Notes under the pieces: model-generated
Database searches by the model: none
What the model was told of the DNA's origin: nothing
Seen by the model: the letters and a program-made list of their open reading frames with translations, nothing else
Position numbers and translations under genes: made by a program
Source of the DNA: CAWFLT01 sp963816795
Lineage (GTDB): Bacteria; Acidobacteriota; Vicinamibacteria; Vicinamibacterales; SCN-69-37
Length of the DNA stretch: 64,000 nucleotides
Direction: 5' to 3'
NCBI GenBank assembly: GCA_963816795.1
Contig: CAWFLT010000016.1
Span: forward strand, 186,001 to 250,000
In this document: one piece after another, positions 9,612-23,401 of the stretch
Position numbering within the stretch: position 1 is the first letter of the stretch
Layout of the letters: every line of letters starts with the position of its first letter

Positions 9612-11911
9612 CGAGGACGCCGGCACCGGTCACGTCGCCGGCGTCCGGCCGCCGACGTGTTCTCGGAGCGGCCGGCGTCGGACTCGCGGCCTTCGTCGTC
9701 TATCTCCTCACGCTCTACCCGGGCGTTGGCGGTGGTGGCGACGCGGTCAAGTTTCAGTACGTCGGCAGCGTGCTCGGCACGGCCCATTCTCCGGGCTATC
9801 CGCTGTATGTCGTCGTCTCGTACGTCTTCTCGCTGATTCCCTTCGGATCCCTCGCCTATCGCATCAACCTCATGTCTGCCGTCTGCGGTGCAGCGGCCGC
9901 GGCGATCCTGTTCCTCACGCTCGTGCGGCTGCGCTGCCATCTCGTCGTGGCAGCCGTCGCGGCGCTCGGGTTGGCGTACGACCGGTTGCTGTGGGGGCGA
10001 TCGACCGGCGCCGAAGTCTACGCGCTCAACGCGGCGTTGATCTCGCTGATGTTGTGGACGGCGGTGCGCTGGGCCGAGACGAAACGGGATCGCGACCTGT
10101 ACGCGATGGTCGCTGTTTTCGCGCTCAGCCTCGGCAATCACCTGACGGTCGTCAGCCTCGTGCCGGCGCTCGCGGCCTTCGTCCTGCTGACCTCGCCGCG
10201 AAGCGTAAACGTCAGAACGGTCGTGATCAGCGTCGCCATCGTCGCGCTCGGCGTGGCGCAGTACTTGTTCATCATGCTGCGCACGTATCAGCAGGCGCCG
10301 CACCTCGAGGCGAGTGCACGGACGCTCGGCGAGCTCGTTGAGGTGATGCGCGCGTCCCGCTACGCCGACCAGTTCTTTGCCTTCGGCTGGTCGGACCTCA
10401 TCCATCAGCGCGTCCCCCAGTTCTGGCGGTGGTTCGTCCTCGACCTGACGCCGATCGGCGTCGCGCTCTTCGGCGCAGGTCTGCTGACGGCGCTCCGGGG
10501 CCGGGTCCGCGAAGTCGTGCTCTTTGGCGGCAGCGCCGCCGGCGTCGTGCTGCTCACGCTGAACATCGGCGCCGACATCGACGGGTTCCTGGTGGCCGCG
10601 TGCGTGCCGGCCTGGGGGCTTGTCGGACTGGGGCTTCAGGCCGTCCGCGATCTGATCGGGGCCAGCGCGCGCCCCGCGCTGATCGGGATCGCGACTGCCG
10701 CGATGGCGGTGTTCCCCCTCTGGCAGCTCACGCGCAACTACGCTCCGAACGATCACCACCGGCGCACCTACGAGATGCGGTACCTCGAGGCGTTGTTCGC
10801 CACGTTGGAGCCGAAGGCGGCGATCGTCTACGAGGCCTACGCTTACGACCAGTTGATTCTCTACAAACTGATCGGCGAGCGCGCGGCCGGCAATCGATCG
10901 ATCAGGATGACCGGGCCGGACCGCGCCGTCGTGGCAGACCTGGCTCGCGAGGGCTACGCCATCTATGCCTTTTCCAACAGCCGTCGTGAGCTCGAAGGCC
11001 GAGGCGCTGCCTTCGAGCCAGTGATCCTGCGGGACCTCGCCGGTCCTGCCGGCGCGCTGATCGACATGGCGCCGATGCCGTTGTTTCGAATGCTCCGTGC
11101 GAGCGAGTGTCAGGACGTCGGCAACGCCGGTTGGCGCGACATCACTCCGCTCGCCGCTGACGGACGGTTGATGGTGCGCATCGACAACTACCGGCCGTTC
11201 GACGCCGTCGTCCGGTTCGCGGCTGGCGGTGGCGCCGGCCTGGAGCCGCCGCAACTGATGATCTCGCAAGGGCCGGCCGCGCCGGTGATCGTGAGAGCTG
11301 ACGACGGCCGCTGGGACGTGCCGGCCGATCCGCGTCTCGGCGCGGCGGCGACGCGGTCGCAGGCCGAGCTGCGCGTCAACGACCGTGGAGACTCGGTCGT
11401 CTCCTGGCTCGCGTGGCGCGTACCGCCAGCCGTGCTCTGGGCCAACGCTGCCGTCGATCTCAACAACCCGCGCCGGGCGGTGCTGTGCAACTGGTCGCGC
11501 GCCGATTTCTTCGCGCAGGCGGCGACACACTCGATCTCGACCGACGAGGAAGGGGACGCCTTCTTCGGCCAGGGGTGGATGGCGTTCGAGCTGATGAACG
11601 AGGGTGGGCACATGCGCCGGACCACCGGGCCGGACGCCGAAGTCCTCGTGCCGATCGATCGTCCTCGCCGGATTCGAGTGCGGATCCAGGCGCGCGCGCT
11701 TGGGACCGTGGAGGCGCATCCCGTGCGGCTCGTCGTGAACGGGCATACCCTGCCCGTACAGGTGATCGCCCATGTCTGGACTGGTTTCGAGTGGGACGTG
11801 CCGCCGGAGGTCTGGCGGACCGGCTTGAACCGGGTCGTCTTCGAGAGCGGGGATCCGGCCTTCCCGGTCGGCATTGCGGTCAGCCAATTGTCCTTCAGCC
11901 GCGTCGACTGA
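9608..11911 (+). CDS. DUF2723 multi-spanning membrane protein (GT-C-like)
   Basis: The 767-residue protein begins with a short cytoplasmic tail and then about ten or eleven hydrophobic segments to around residue 380. The signature near residues 37-60 (LYPGVGGGGDAVKFQY and AHSPGYPLY) is that of DUF2723 (PF11028), related to GT-C protein O-glycosyltransferases, with an acidic residue in the first periplasmic loop. The C-terminal 380 residues are soluble and contain beta-rich segments. The substrate is unknown. A role in transferring sugars from lipid carriers is an inference from the fold. The ATG overlaps the tyrS stop, so the two are coupled. This is one of the long genes with an undamaged frame. 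Confidence 0.8.
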   Translation: MTRTPAPVTSPASGRRRVLGAAGVGLAAFVVYLLTLYPGVGGGGDAVKFQYVGSVLGTAHSPGYPLYVVVSYVFSLIPFGSLAYRINLMSAVCGAAAAAILFLTLVRLRCHLVVAAVAALGLAYDRLLWGRSTGAEVYALNAALISLMLWTAVRWAETKRDRDLYAMVAVFALSLGNHLTVVSLVPALAAFVLLTSPRSVNVRTVVISVAIVALGVAQYLFIMLRTYQQAPHLEASARTLGELVEVMRASRYADQFFAFGWSDLIHQRVPQFWRWFVLDLTPIGVALFGAGLLTALRGRVREVVLFGGSAAGVVLLTLNIGADIDGFLVAACVPAWGLVGLGLQAVRDLIGASARPALIGIATAAMAVFPLWQLTRNYAPNDHHRRTYEMRYLEALFATLEPKAAIVYEAYAYDQLILYKLIGERAAGNRSIRMTGPDRAVVADLAREGYAIYAFSNSRRELEGRGAAFEPVILRDLAGPAGALIDMAPMPLFRMLRASECQDVGNAGWRDITPLAADGRLMVRIDNYRPFDAVVRFAAGGGAGLEPPQLMISQGPAAPVIVRADDGRWDVPADPRLGAAATRSQAELRVNDRGDSVVSWLAWRVPPAVLWANAAVDLNNPRRAVLCNWSRADFFAQAATHSISTDEEGDAFFGQGWMAFELMNEGGHMRRTTGPDAEVLVPIDRPRRIRVRIQARALGTVEAHPVRLVVNGHTLPVQVIAHVWTGFEWDVPPEVWRTGLNRVVFESGDPAFPVGIAVSQLSFSRVD

Positions 11912-12001
11912 CCCGCGCAGACGCCTGGGCGCGGGGGCACGCAGAGCCGCCTTCGCGGCGGGCGCAAATACCTGCGATTTCGCGTTTTTGCACGTACTTC
12001 C

Positions 12002-12030
12002 TTGACAGGCCGTCCGGGTACTTCTATTGT
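12002..12030 (+). promoter_or_regulatory. rrn promoter P1
   Basis: TTGACA at 12002-12007 is followed, after 17 bases, by TATTGT at 12025-12030. It lies about 550 bases before 16S. Confidence 0.65.
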
Positions 12031-12239
12031 TGAAGATCCCAGCGAGTGGTCCCGGCGGCCCGTGCGGCGGCCGGTTGCTCGTAGTTCTCCGACGCTCGAC
12101 CCCGACCGCGACAGCGGCACGAGAGAAGGCACCGGACGCCAGGGCGAAAGTAGCCCGGGCGGTGGACGAGCGCGCAGTAATGTCGAGCGCGGACACCATG
12201 AACCAGAGACGCAAGACGAACGAGCGTCGCAAAAAGGGG

Positions 12240-12269
12240 TTGACAGAGTTAACCGTTCTGTCGTAAATT
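12240..12269 (+). promoter_or_regulatory. rrn promoter P2
   Basis: TTGACA at 12240-12245 and TAAATT at 12264-12269 with 18 bases between. It is the promoter nearest to 16S. Confidence 0.65.
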
Positions 12270-12332
12270 TGAAAGGTTCGTCTCTGGACGGTTTCGGCCG
12301 TAGGGAGACGGGGCCCTGAGAGGGGCTGGTTC

Positions 12333-12367
12333 GGTTCTTTGAAAACTAGATAGAACGTGCAAGCACA
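12333..12367 (+). other. 16S processing stem, 5' arm
   Basis: 35 bases that pair with 14219-14253 with four mismatches. The core AAAACTAGATAGAACGTGC pairs perfectly. A long helix closing the 16S region is the usual RNase III substrate of bacterial pre-rRNA. Confidence 0.85.
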
Positions 12368-12576
12368 GCCCGTCGAGTATCAGCGGGTGGCGGCCTTGCC
12401 GAAGCGCGCGAGTGCGGAGGCGGGTCTAACCACTCATACTTAAGACGGCCCACCGTCGCTCCTTCGGTCACTTCGGCGACGGAGCTGATGGTGGGTTTGA
12501 ATCCGAGAGCCATATCAACAGGCTAACGGGTTGAACGAGTTGCACTTCGGGCTTCGGCTCGAGGTCGACAGCAAAT

Positions 12577-14135
<1,559 letters not shown>

Positions 14136-14218
14136 GAGCAAGTCTCACGTAGCGCGGCTCGTCGCCGAGCGCGCGATCACGGCGGACTTAATCAAGATCG
14201 ATCTGGTACGACACGGAT

Positions 14219-14253
14219 TGTGCGAGCACGTTCTATCTAGTTTTGAGAGAACC
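14219..14253 (+). other. 16S processing stem, 3' arm
   Basis: This is the partner of 12333-12367, placed between 16S and tRNA-Ile. The pair encloses the whole 16S gene. Confidence 0.85.
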
Positions 14254-14269
14254 GGACCCGTTCCGAGTT

Positions 14270-14346
<77 letters not shown>

Positions 14347-14514
14347 TCCTTCGCTCCTTCGGAGCTTCGGATGGCAAGCCAGTCGGGCGAGGGCACGGGG
14401 ACGTCGGCAAGGGTCGAAGGAGCTCATTGGCTGAAGAGCGGTTGATGGAAGGCGCGCGTCGAGTGATCGAATCGCCCGCCTCGTAAGCCCTCCATCACGA
14501 TTACCGCAGAATTT

Positions 14515-14590
14515 GGGGAATTAGCTCAGCTGGGAGAGCGCCTGGTTTGCAACCAGGAGGTCACCGGTTCGAGCCCGGTATTCTCCACCA
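14515..14590 (+). tRNA. alaT: tRNA-Ala (TGC)
   Basis: 76 bases including an encoded CCA. The acceptor arm is GGGGAAT/ATTCTCC (one G-U), the anticodon TGC is at 14548-14550 within GTTTGCAAC, and the T-loop is GTTCGAGCC. It is the second tRNA of the spacer. Confidence 0.95.
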
Positions 14591-14806
14591 GCCTTCGCTC
14601 GCGCGCGCTACGCGCGAACGCGAGCTTCGGCTCGGCAGGCCGAGCGCGACGGCAGCGCGCCGAGAGGCGAAGTCTGCCGCGCCGAAGCGGCACGAGCGCG
14701 CGGAGGCGGCGCCAGGTCGAGCAGCGAGCGTCGCGCCGTCGAGGGCGAGCCGCGAGAGGCCGAGCCGAAGGGTTCGAAGTTCGAGCGTCGAAGTCCCTCG
14801 AGTGAT
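14591..14806 (+). other. GC-rich structured spacer between tRNA-Ala and 23S
   Basis: About 215 bases made almost only of C, G and short TTCG or GAG turns, with many overlapping inverted repeats (for example CGAGCTTCGGCTCG near 14620). No gene is seen and reading frames here are chance. It may fold strongly in the pre-rRNA. Confidence 0.5.
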
Positions 14807-14810
14807 CTTT

Positions 14811-14840
14811 GACAACTGAATATCCTGCAAACGGTAGTTT
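14811..14840 (+). other. 23S processing stem, 5' arm
   Basis: 30 bases complementary to 17986-18015 with a single wobble, enclosing 23S. This is the expected RNase III helix. Confidence 0.85.
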
Positions 14841-14949
14841 TTTCCGTATTCACAAAGAACACGCAGTGTTCATAGTGAGGGTTTAGGAAGAGGGACTGTC
14901 GGGAGCGCTTCAATCGCGAAGCGCGGTCGTCAGTTCTTGCATTCCAATG

Positions 14950-17936
<2,987 letters not shown>

Positions 17937-17985
17937 TGATTCTTTTCTATGCACTCACGCGCAACATCGTCGTGTGTGGTGAGGG

Positions 17986-18015
17986 AAACTACCGTTTGCA
18001 GGGTATTCAGTTGTC
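17986..18015 (+). other. 23S processing stem, 3' arm
   Basis: This is the partner of 14811-14840, 50 bases after the end of 23S. Confidence 0.85.
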
Positions 18016-18020
18016 GAAAA

Positions 18021-18070
18021 GACACCGGGTGTCGTTTTCTCCAAGAAACGTGAAAACGACATCCGGTGTC
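18021..18070. repeat. GACACCGGGTGTC palindromic hairpin, copy 1
   Basis: Arms of 19 bases (18021-18039 and 18052-18070, one mismatch) flank a 12-base loop. Each arm contains the self-complementary GACACCGGGTGTC core or a one-base variant. The same core in the same nested layout recurs at 29528-29561. Here it lies between 23S and 5S. Confidence 0.75.
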
Positions 18071-18163
18071 CTCTTGACATTGCGCGAGCGGCGCGCTTCG
18101 GCGCGACGCGGACGCAAGGTGCCGGCGGGCGTATGTTCCGCCGCCACGCTTAAATCTCAGGTT

Positions 18164-18281
<118 letters not shown>

Positions 18282-18290
18282 TTATTCGTT

Positions 18291-18326
18291 GGCCCGCGAG
18301 ATGCGAATCTCGCGGGCCTTTTTCTT
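18291..18326 (+). terminator. rrn terminator 1
   Basis: The stem GGCCCGCGAG/CTCGCGGGCC (18291-18300 and 18309-18318) with an 8-base loop is followed by TTTTTCTTTT. It directly follows 5S. Confidence 0.9.
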
Positions 18327-18449
18327 TTCTGCGCACAGGGCGTCGCCCACGGCGTCAGACCAGCCCATGCCCGCTCTGGCGAGCGAGGCGGATCAGCCGC
18401 CGCGCTGCGGCAGCGCGCGGGGTGGGCCCCGCGCGCAGTAAGCAGCGTC

Positions 18450-18497
18450 ACTGCATGGGTAACTGTGTGGGAGAGTAGGTCACTGCCGGGATTATTC
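18450..18497 (+). pseudogene. Duplicated 3' end of 5S rRNA, copy 2
   Basis: 48 bases identical to 18240-18287, that is the last 42 bases of 5S plus 6 bases beyond it. The upstream half of 5S is missing. A second, different terminator follows, so the tail plus terminator was duplicated as a unit. Confidence 0.85.
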
Positions 18498-18501
18498 TCA
18501 G

Positions 18502-18539
18502 GGCCCGCAAGGTCAACACCTTGCGGGCCTTTTTCTTTT
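18502..18539 (+). terminator. rrn terminator 2
   Basis: The stem GGCCCGCAAGGT/ACCTTGCGGGCC (18502-18513 and 18518-18529) with a 4-base loop is followed by TTTTTCTTTTT. It differs in sequence from terminator 1 except for the outer GGCCCGC/GCGGGCC pairs and the T-run. Confidence 0.9.
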
Positions 18540-18592
18540 TGGGGCGGTTTTTCGCTGGTGGATCCGGCTGACAGGGTGCCGCCGGGCCCGGC

Positions 18593-18626
18593 GCATGGGT
18601 ACCGGTGTGGGAGAGTAGGTCACTGC
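18593..18626 (+). pseudogene. Degenerate 3' end of 5S rRNA, copy 3
   Basis: 34 bases matching 5S from GCATGGGT to GGTCACTGC with two differences. The sequence before it (from about 18573) is weakly similar to the preceding part of 5S. It ends one base before the stop codon of the convergent MFS gene and has no terminator. Confidence 0.75.
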
Positions 18627-18627
18627 A

Positions 18628-19908
18628 TCACGCCGACGGGACCGCTTCGCCGGAGCCGCGCGGGACGAACAGGACGGTCGCGAACGCCAGCGTCGTGTAG
18701 CCGGCCATCAACAGGAACAGGATCCGGTAGCTGCCGAACCACTGAAAGAGCGTGCCGTTCAACGGATCGCCGATCACTCCGCCGAGCGCGATGCACAGCA
18801 GGAACAACCCGGAGAGCCACCCGTGCGACGACGCCGGAAGCGGCTCGATGAAAAGCGGGTACGCGTTCACCATCGGCAGGGTCCAGCAGGCCGAGGCCAG
18901 ACCGAGTAGCAGCGTCGCCTGCGAGAGGCTCGTGATGCGATCGAGCGCGAGCAGGCAGGCCGCCATCAGCGCGAACCCGAGCAGCATCGCATTCCGGCGG
19001 CCGATGCGCAGGCCGATCAGACCGGCCGGCAGCGCACCGACGACGCCGCCGAGCGCCCAGGCGATGAAGCCGCCGGTCACGTCGCCCGGTTGGCCGCCGA
19101 AACGCTCGATGCCGTGCAGCGCGTACCACGTGGTGAACGTCTGAAAGGTCAATTGCAACAGCAGCGTCGCGAGGAACACGGCGCGCAATCCCGGCACCGC
19201 GCCGCGGATCGCCGACCAGCCGGCGGTGACGAGCGACCGATACGTCACGTGCTCGCCGCGCGCTGGTCGGCGCGGCTCGCGCAGAGTGATCGCGACGATC
19301 GCCGCAATCGCGACGAGACAGCCGGCGCCGATCAGGAACGCCGCCCGCATTCCGAGGATCCGACCGAGCATCAGGAAGACGATCGCTCCGGCGCACATCT
19401 GAAACGTCGCCGATCCGGTCGCGATCGATCGGAAGCGCGACGGCACGAGGTCCGGAATCAGCGCCTGGAACGGCGAGCGCTGGATGTTGATGCCGCCGTA
19501 GAGCAGAACGATCGCTGCGACAACGCCGGTGAGTCCCAGGCCCGCCGAGGCCGGAAAGATCGTCATGCCGGCCGCGGCGAGGAAGAGCCCGGCCAGAATC
19601 AGCGGCAGCCGGCCGCGGCCTCGATCGATCAGACGGTCCGAGACGGCACCGGCCCACGGCGTCAGCAGAAGCAGCAGGACGTTGTCGATCGCCAGGACGC
19701 CGCCGATCGCGGCGCCGCGGTCGCCGAGTGTCCCCTGCACCAGGGGCGGCACGAAAGCGCTCAGGAGCGGCCCGGTCACGCCCGCGACGAGCCCACCGAG
19801 CCCGACGAGTAGAGAAGCAACGAGCGGCCGCGGCGCGGCCCCCGGTTCAGCGGGAAGGTCGGCCGCTTGCAGGCCGCCACTGGATCGCGCGGATGCGGGA
19901 GGCGCCAC
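18628..19908 (-). CDS. MFS transporter (GPH/sugar-type)
   Basis: About 426 residues with roughly 12 hydrophobic segments in two halves. The loop after TM2 reads PWAGAVSDRLIDRGRGRLP, the conserved D-R motif of the major facilitator superfamily, and is most like the glycoside/sucrose branch of the superfamily. The partner motif PAGLIGLRIGRRN is in the second half. The start is placed at GTG 19908 because the longer frame to 20010 adds an Arg-rich tail without a conserved look. The substrate is not readable. Its 3' end runs to within one base of the third 5S tail copy. Confidence 0.8.
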   Translation of the reverse strand: MAPPASARSSGGLQAADLPAEPGAAPRPLVASLLVGLGGLVAGVTGPLLSAFVPPLVQGTLGDRGAAIGGVLAIDNVLLLLLTPWAGAVSDRLIDRGRGRLPLILAGLFLAAAGMTIFPASAGLGLTGVVAAIVLLYGGINIQRSPFQALIPDLVPSRFRSIATGSATFQMCAGAIVFLMLGRILGMRAAFLIGAGCLVAIAAIVAITLREPRRPARGEHVTYRSLVTAGWSAIRGAVPGLRAVFLATLLLQLTFQTFTTWYALHGIERFGGQPGDVTGGFIAWALGGVVGALPAGLIGLRIGRRNAMLLGFALMAACLLALDRITSLSQATLLLGLASACWTLPMVNAYPLFIEPLPASSHGWLSGLFLLCIALGGVIGDPLNGTLFQWFGSYRILFLLMAGYTTLAFATVLFVPRGSGEAVPSA

Positions 19909-20025
19909 GTGAAGACGCGCATTATAGACAGCCCGTGGCCCGGTACCGCACCGTTCCGATCGGACGCCGGCCTCTTTCTCGACCGCGCGACGGCGCGGCT
20001 GGCCGCCCATGAGGGAACGAGATCA

Positions 20026-20583
20026 CTACTTCAGCGCCGCGAGTGCCTTCAGGTCCACTTTCTCGAGAATCCCCCTGAGCGTCGCCAGGCTGTCGAGCTT
20101 CAGCGCCTCGAGCGACACGACAAAACGGCCGCCGACCACGACCGCGACCTCGCCGGCGGATTTCGCGGCGTCCCACGCTTCGACCGCGGGTGAGCCGGCG
20201 ATGACCGTCCGCTTGATCGCCATGCCGCCCACGTCGCCCGCATAGTCTTCCGGCATCGTCATCACCATCGTCGCGAGCGCCGTCAGGCTATCGGAGCTGA
20301 AGCCGGTATCGGCGATGCTGAGCCGGACGCGGTGCCCCTCCTTGGTGAGAGTCACGGTCGCGATGCTGTACTTAGCGTCCGCCGACAACTCGACGAGATC
20401 CGTGCGCGCCACGCCGCTCGTCCACCCGTCGATCGCCGGCAGAAGCTTCTGAAGGACGACGGCCGCGACCGGCGGCACCGGTTTCTGGGCCGCCTGATCG
20501 AACGCCGCGGCAGCGACGCACGCCGACATCACCCAGCTGGCAGATACCCACCGTGTTCGGCCGACGGGACTCCGGAACGTCAT
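20026..20583 (-). CDS. Exported protein of unknown function
   Basis: 185 residues with an N-terminal hydrophobic segment (WVSASWVMSACVAAAAF) consistent with a signal peptide, then a mixed alpha/beta body ending LEKVDLKALAALK. No motif is recognised. The body contains several short beta-rich stretches (YSIATVTLTKEGHRVRLSI, then VGGRFVVSLEAL). It is the first gene of its strand after a 210-base gap towards the dioxygenase gene on the other strand. Function unknown. Confidence 0.6.
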   Translation of the reverse strand: MTFRSPVGRTRWVSASWVMSACVAAAAFDQAAQKPVPPVAAVVLQKLLPAIDGWTSGVARTDLVELSADAKYSIATVTLTKEGHRVRLSIADTGFSSDSLTALATMVMTMPEDYAGDVGGMAIKRTVIAGSPAVEAWDAAKSAGEVAVVVGGRFVVSLEALKLDSLATLRGILEKVDLKALAALK

Positions 20584-20793
20584 GGCAGCCCCCCTTGGTT
20601 GTTGAGTCTACGAATTGAGCGCCCGGAGGCCGGCTGCTGTCAAGAGGAGGAAGACGCGCTGCGCGTTGGTCGTGGAGGCTTCCAGCACCCAGACGACACC
20701 GTCAGGCGCAACCCCACGCCAGCCATCCAGGTCGACAAGAGGCGGCCTCGGCGCCGCGCTATACTCCCTGCACGCACGACATCAGGAGATCCC

Positions 20794-21525
20794 ATGTCAC
20801 TGAACGACGACGCGATGGTTGGTCGCATCTTGAGCCGGCGGGAACTGCTGGCTCTTCTCGGCGTCGCCGGCGCCGGTGCGCTCGTCGGGGCGCCAGGTGA
20901 CCTGATTGCACAGGTCCCGCCGTGCGTGGTCGTGCCCGAGCACATGGAGGGGCCGTACTTCGTCGACGCCCGGCTGAACCGCTCGGACATCCGAACCAAC
21001 CCCGGCGACAACGCGATCAGCCCGGGCGTACCGCTTCGGCTGTCGCTGCGCATCTCGCAGCTCGGCGCGGCCGCCGCGTGCAGTCCGCTCACCGGCGCGA
21101 TCGTGGATCTCTGGCAGTGCGACGCGATCGGCGTGTACTCGGATTTTGCCGACACGCGCGCCAAGTTCGACGCGCGCGGCAAGAAGTTCCTCCGAGGCTA
21201 CCAGACGACCGACGCCAAAGGCGCCGTGAACTTCACCACCATTTACCCCGGTTGGTATCCGGGGCGCGCCGTGCATATCCACTTCAAGGTCCGGACCAGC
21301 CCGACGGCCAAGAGCGGCACCGAGTTCACGTCGCAGCTCTACTTCGACGAGGCGGTGACCGACAAAGTCCACGCCAGCGAACCGTACGCGAGCAAGGGCC
21401 GTCGCGTCACGATGAACGCGAACGACGGGATCTACAAGAACGGCGGCCGCGAGCTGACGCTTCGGCTCAATGAGAACGCGGACGGCTACACGGGCACCTT
21501 CGAACTGGCGATCAAAGCCACCTAG
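20794..21525 (+). CDS. Exported intradiol ring-cleavage dioxygenase-like protein
   Basis: The N-terminus has a twin-arginine-type signal (SRRELLALLGVAGAG). The body carries the non-haem iron ligands of the intradiol family in order: Tyr in DAIGVYSDF, Tyr in YPGWYPGR, and two His in AVHIHFKV. The GPYFVDARLNRSDIR segment is the typical entry of this fold. Classical members open catechol rings; exported ones of this type have mostly unknown substrates. ATG 20794 is preceded by AGGAGAT at 20783-20789 (ribosome binding) and a TATACT at 20760-20765 that could be a -10 box. Confidence 0.88.
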   Translation: MSLNDDAMVGRILSRRELLALLGVAGAGALVGAPGDLIAQVPPCVVVPEHMEGPYFVDARLNRSDIRTNPGDNAISPGVPLRLSLRISQLGAAAACSPLTGAIVDLWQCDAIGVYSDFADTRAKFDARGKKFLRGYQTTDAKGAVNFTTIYPGWYPGRAVHIHFKVRTSPTAKSGTEFTSQLYFDEAVTDKVHASEPYASKGRRVTMNANDGIYKNGGRELTLRLNENADGYTGTFELAIKAT

Positions 21526-21553
21526 TCTGCGCGCAGGAACGAGTCACACGGAC

Positions 21554-22278
21554 TCAGCGTCTTCTCCCGAGCACGGTCAGCGTCGGGTTGGCCGGCCAGC
21601 CCGGCTCGACCGTGACGTCGAATCCCGCGGTCTGAATCAGTTCGATCAGCTCCCGATAGGCGTACGCCCGATGCGTCCCGCGCCGGACCTCGATGCCGCC
21701 GGGCGACACGAACGTGTACTCGATGTCCAGTCGTCCTCGCACCGGGTCGTACTCGTTCGCGACCAGCAGATACACGTCCCCGGCCTTGAACCAGGGCCGA
21801 TCCTTCAGCATCGGCAGCAGGCTCTCGATGACCATCGGCGTCTCGAGCACGAATCGTCCACCTGGCTTGAGCGCCGCGGCGACCGCTCGGAGGAAGGCCG
21901 CGTTGCCCTCGTCGTCCAGGTAGCCGAAGCTGTTGCCGGTGCAGAACGCCGCATCGAAGCGGCCCGGCCACGGAAGGTCGCGCATGTCGCGGTGCTCCCA
22001 GCGTGATCGCGTCCGTCGCGATCGGCGGCACGCGCGTGCGCCAGCGATTCAGCGGAGAGATCCACACCGGTCACACGCACGCCGCGCTCCGCCAGGCGCA
22101 GCGCGAGCCGCCCGGCGCCGCACGGCACATCCAGCACTTCCGCACCGGCCGGAACGCCGAGCCGGCGCTCGAGCTCGTCGGCCTCCTTCCGTGTGTGCTC
22201 ATCCGGTATCGCCTTGAGCCACATGTCCACCGCCACACCCTGAAAAAAACTCTCGAACCAATTCGATTGAACGTCCAC
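21554..22278 (-). CDS. SAM-dependent methyltransferase (frame broken)
   Basis: Class I methyltransferase. Motif I is EVLDVPCGAGRLALRL, followed by the acidic end of strand 2 in VTGVDLS. After a break near 22000 (in the -1 sense) the rest continues with FDAAFCTGNSFGYLD (motif II/post-I) and LKPGGRFVLET (motif III). The C-terminal part has a beta-sheet cap. The substrate is unknown. Its 3' end faces the 3' end of the dioxygenase gene 28 bases away. It is the last gene of a minus-strand run after the Cys-cluster protein. Confidence 0.82.
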
Positions 22279-22472
22279 GTGAAACTCCCGCGAAAGGTCC
22301 GCAGATGGCGGACCAGCCGGCAGCGGATACGATCGCCGCAGGGCAGATCGATCCGGCCAGACACACCACGATTGTCTTGTGAAGGAAAACGGCGCGGGAC
22401 TAGAAGCGGGCGGCGGTGCTCAGAGGCGGTTCCGAGACAGAGATTAGCATTTCAAGGCCCCGGGCAGCTGCT

Positions 22473-23267
22473 CTATTCGTCGAAGCCCGCGCGGACGAAA
22501 TCCATCGCTCGCGGAAACCCCGTTTCGAGCGCCGCGTCCAGCGCGTCGAGGCGACGGACCATCGCGGCCGGGACGCCGTCTGCCGAGGCGGCACCCACCT
22601 GCATCAGCAGGTGCCAGGCCTCGCGCGACTCGGCGATGACCAGGCGGACCAGCTTGGCACACCCGTTGCCGTCGCTCGCCTTGAATTCCTGATCGTCCGC
22701 CAGATCCTCGTCATCGTCATCAAAAATCAGGGCGCCGACGGCGCGGTGCGACTTGACCGCGATGAGCGGGGCAAACCGGTCGATCGTATCGAGCCCGGCG
22801 AGCAGCAAGGCATCGCCAGCCTCGTCGAGCAGCGGGCGAAGCGCATCGAGGACACCATGTGTGATCGAGGCGTACTCGTGCGCGGACCTCGCGATTGGAT
22901 GGGCGGACTGCCGGGCATGGCGGCGATCGCACGCGGCCAGGATACGCGCCATCTCGGCCTCAGGCACCCGCTGATGCGCGGCCTCGATCGCCGTGTCGAG
23001 GTCGAGACGTTCGCTGGCTGAGAGCGGCCGCTGCTCGGGCTCGTCCTCCAATCCGTCGTCGAACAGCCGGTCCGTCGCGTCACTTTCCAGCCCGGCGTCC
23101 CGGGCCATCCGCATGATCGACAGGTCCTGATACACCCGGCAGCGAACCTGGAACTGGCAGCGTTCGCACCAGCCGTCGCAGTAGTTGTAGACGCCGTCGA
23201 TGAACGCCGTGTCAACCGATCGGGAGCGAGGCCCCTGGTGAGGATCGCCTTCCATGGCTCTCTGCAT
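22473..23267 (-). CDS. Conserved protein with an N-terminal CxxxCxxCx5C cluster
   Basis: 264 residues from ATG 23267 (an in-frame ATG at 23255 is an alternative). Near residue 28 it reads VYNYCDGWCERCQFQVRCRVY, a four-cysteine cluster of the type that binds zinc or an iron-sulfur centre. The rest is helical and very acidic in two places, including a DDDDEDLADDQE stretch near residue 190. I recall proteins with this CDxWCERC start as conserved but uncharacterised; that is memory, not a search. The upstream 135 bases towards the divergent GH16 gene contain two short dyads. Function unknown. Confidence 0.6.
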   Translation of the reverse strand: MQRAMEGDPHQGPRSRSVDTAFIDGVYNYCDGWCERCQFQVRCRVYQDLSIMRMARDAGLESDATDRLFDDGLEDEPEQRPLSASERLDLDTAIEAAHQRVPEAEMARILAACDRRHARQSAHPIARSAHEYASITHGVLDALRPLLDEAGDALLLAGLDTIDRFAPLIAVKSHRAVGALIFDDDDEDLADDQEFKASDGNGCAKLVRLVIAESREAWHLLMQVGAASADGVPAAMVRRLDALDAALETGFPRAMDFVRAGFDE

Positions 23268-23322
23268 AGCAACCCACGGGCCAGTTCGACCGCCGATTTT
23301 GCGCCAGTTTTGACGAGGCATT

Positions 23323-23368
23323 GCAGAAACTGCGTACAGCCTGCCTGCGACCCGTCGCAGAAACTGCG
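23323..23368. promoter_or_regulatory. Paired GCAGAAACTGC sites between divergent genes
   Basis: GCAGAAACTGCG occurs twice (23323-23334 and 23357-23368), 34 bases apart (about three helical turns). Each is a short dyad with GCAG and CTGC arms. The spacing suits two operator half-sites for a dimeric regulator of the Cys-cluster gene or of the GH16 gene. No regulator is visible nearby. Confidence 0.4.
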
Positions 23369-23401
23369 CGCCACCGCGGGTGAGCGATGGGATTATGAGC
23401 T

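Larger units (their letters stand above)
11912..12576 (+). other. rrn promoter and leader region
   Basis: This 665-base stretch has no gene. It holds two sigma-70-like promoters, the 5' arm of the 16S processing stem, and a hairpin around 12451-12497 built from GGTGGG/CCCACC and GTCGC/GCGAC arms. A TTCTTTGAAAAC run at 12336-12347 resembles the leader box next to bacterial rrn antitermination sites. Short ORFs here are chance. Confidence 0.7.

Noticed and set aside
9476..12232. A 918-codon minus-strand ORF opposite the tyrS end and the DUF2723 gene.
   Set aside because: No motif, no start or ribosome site of quality, and an Arg/His-rich translation typical of antisense in GC-rich DNA. The plus-strand genes are clear.
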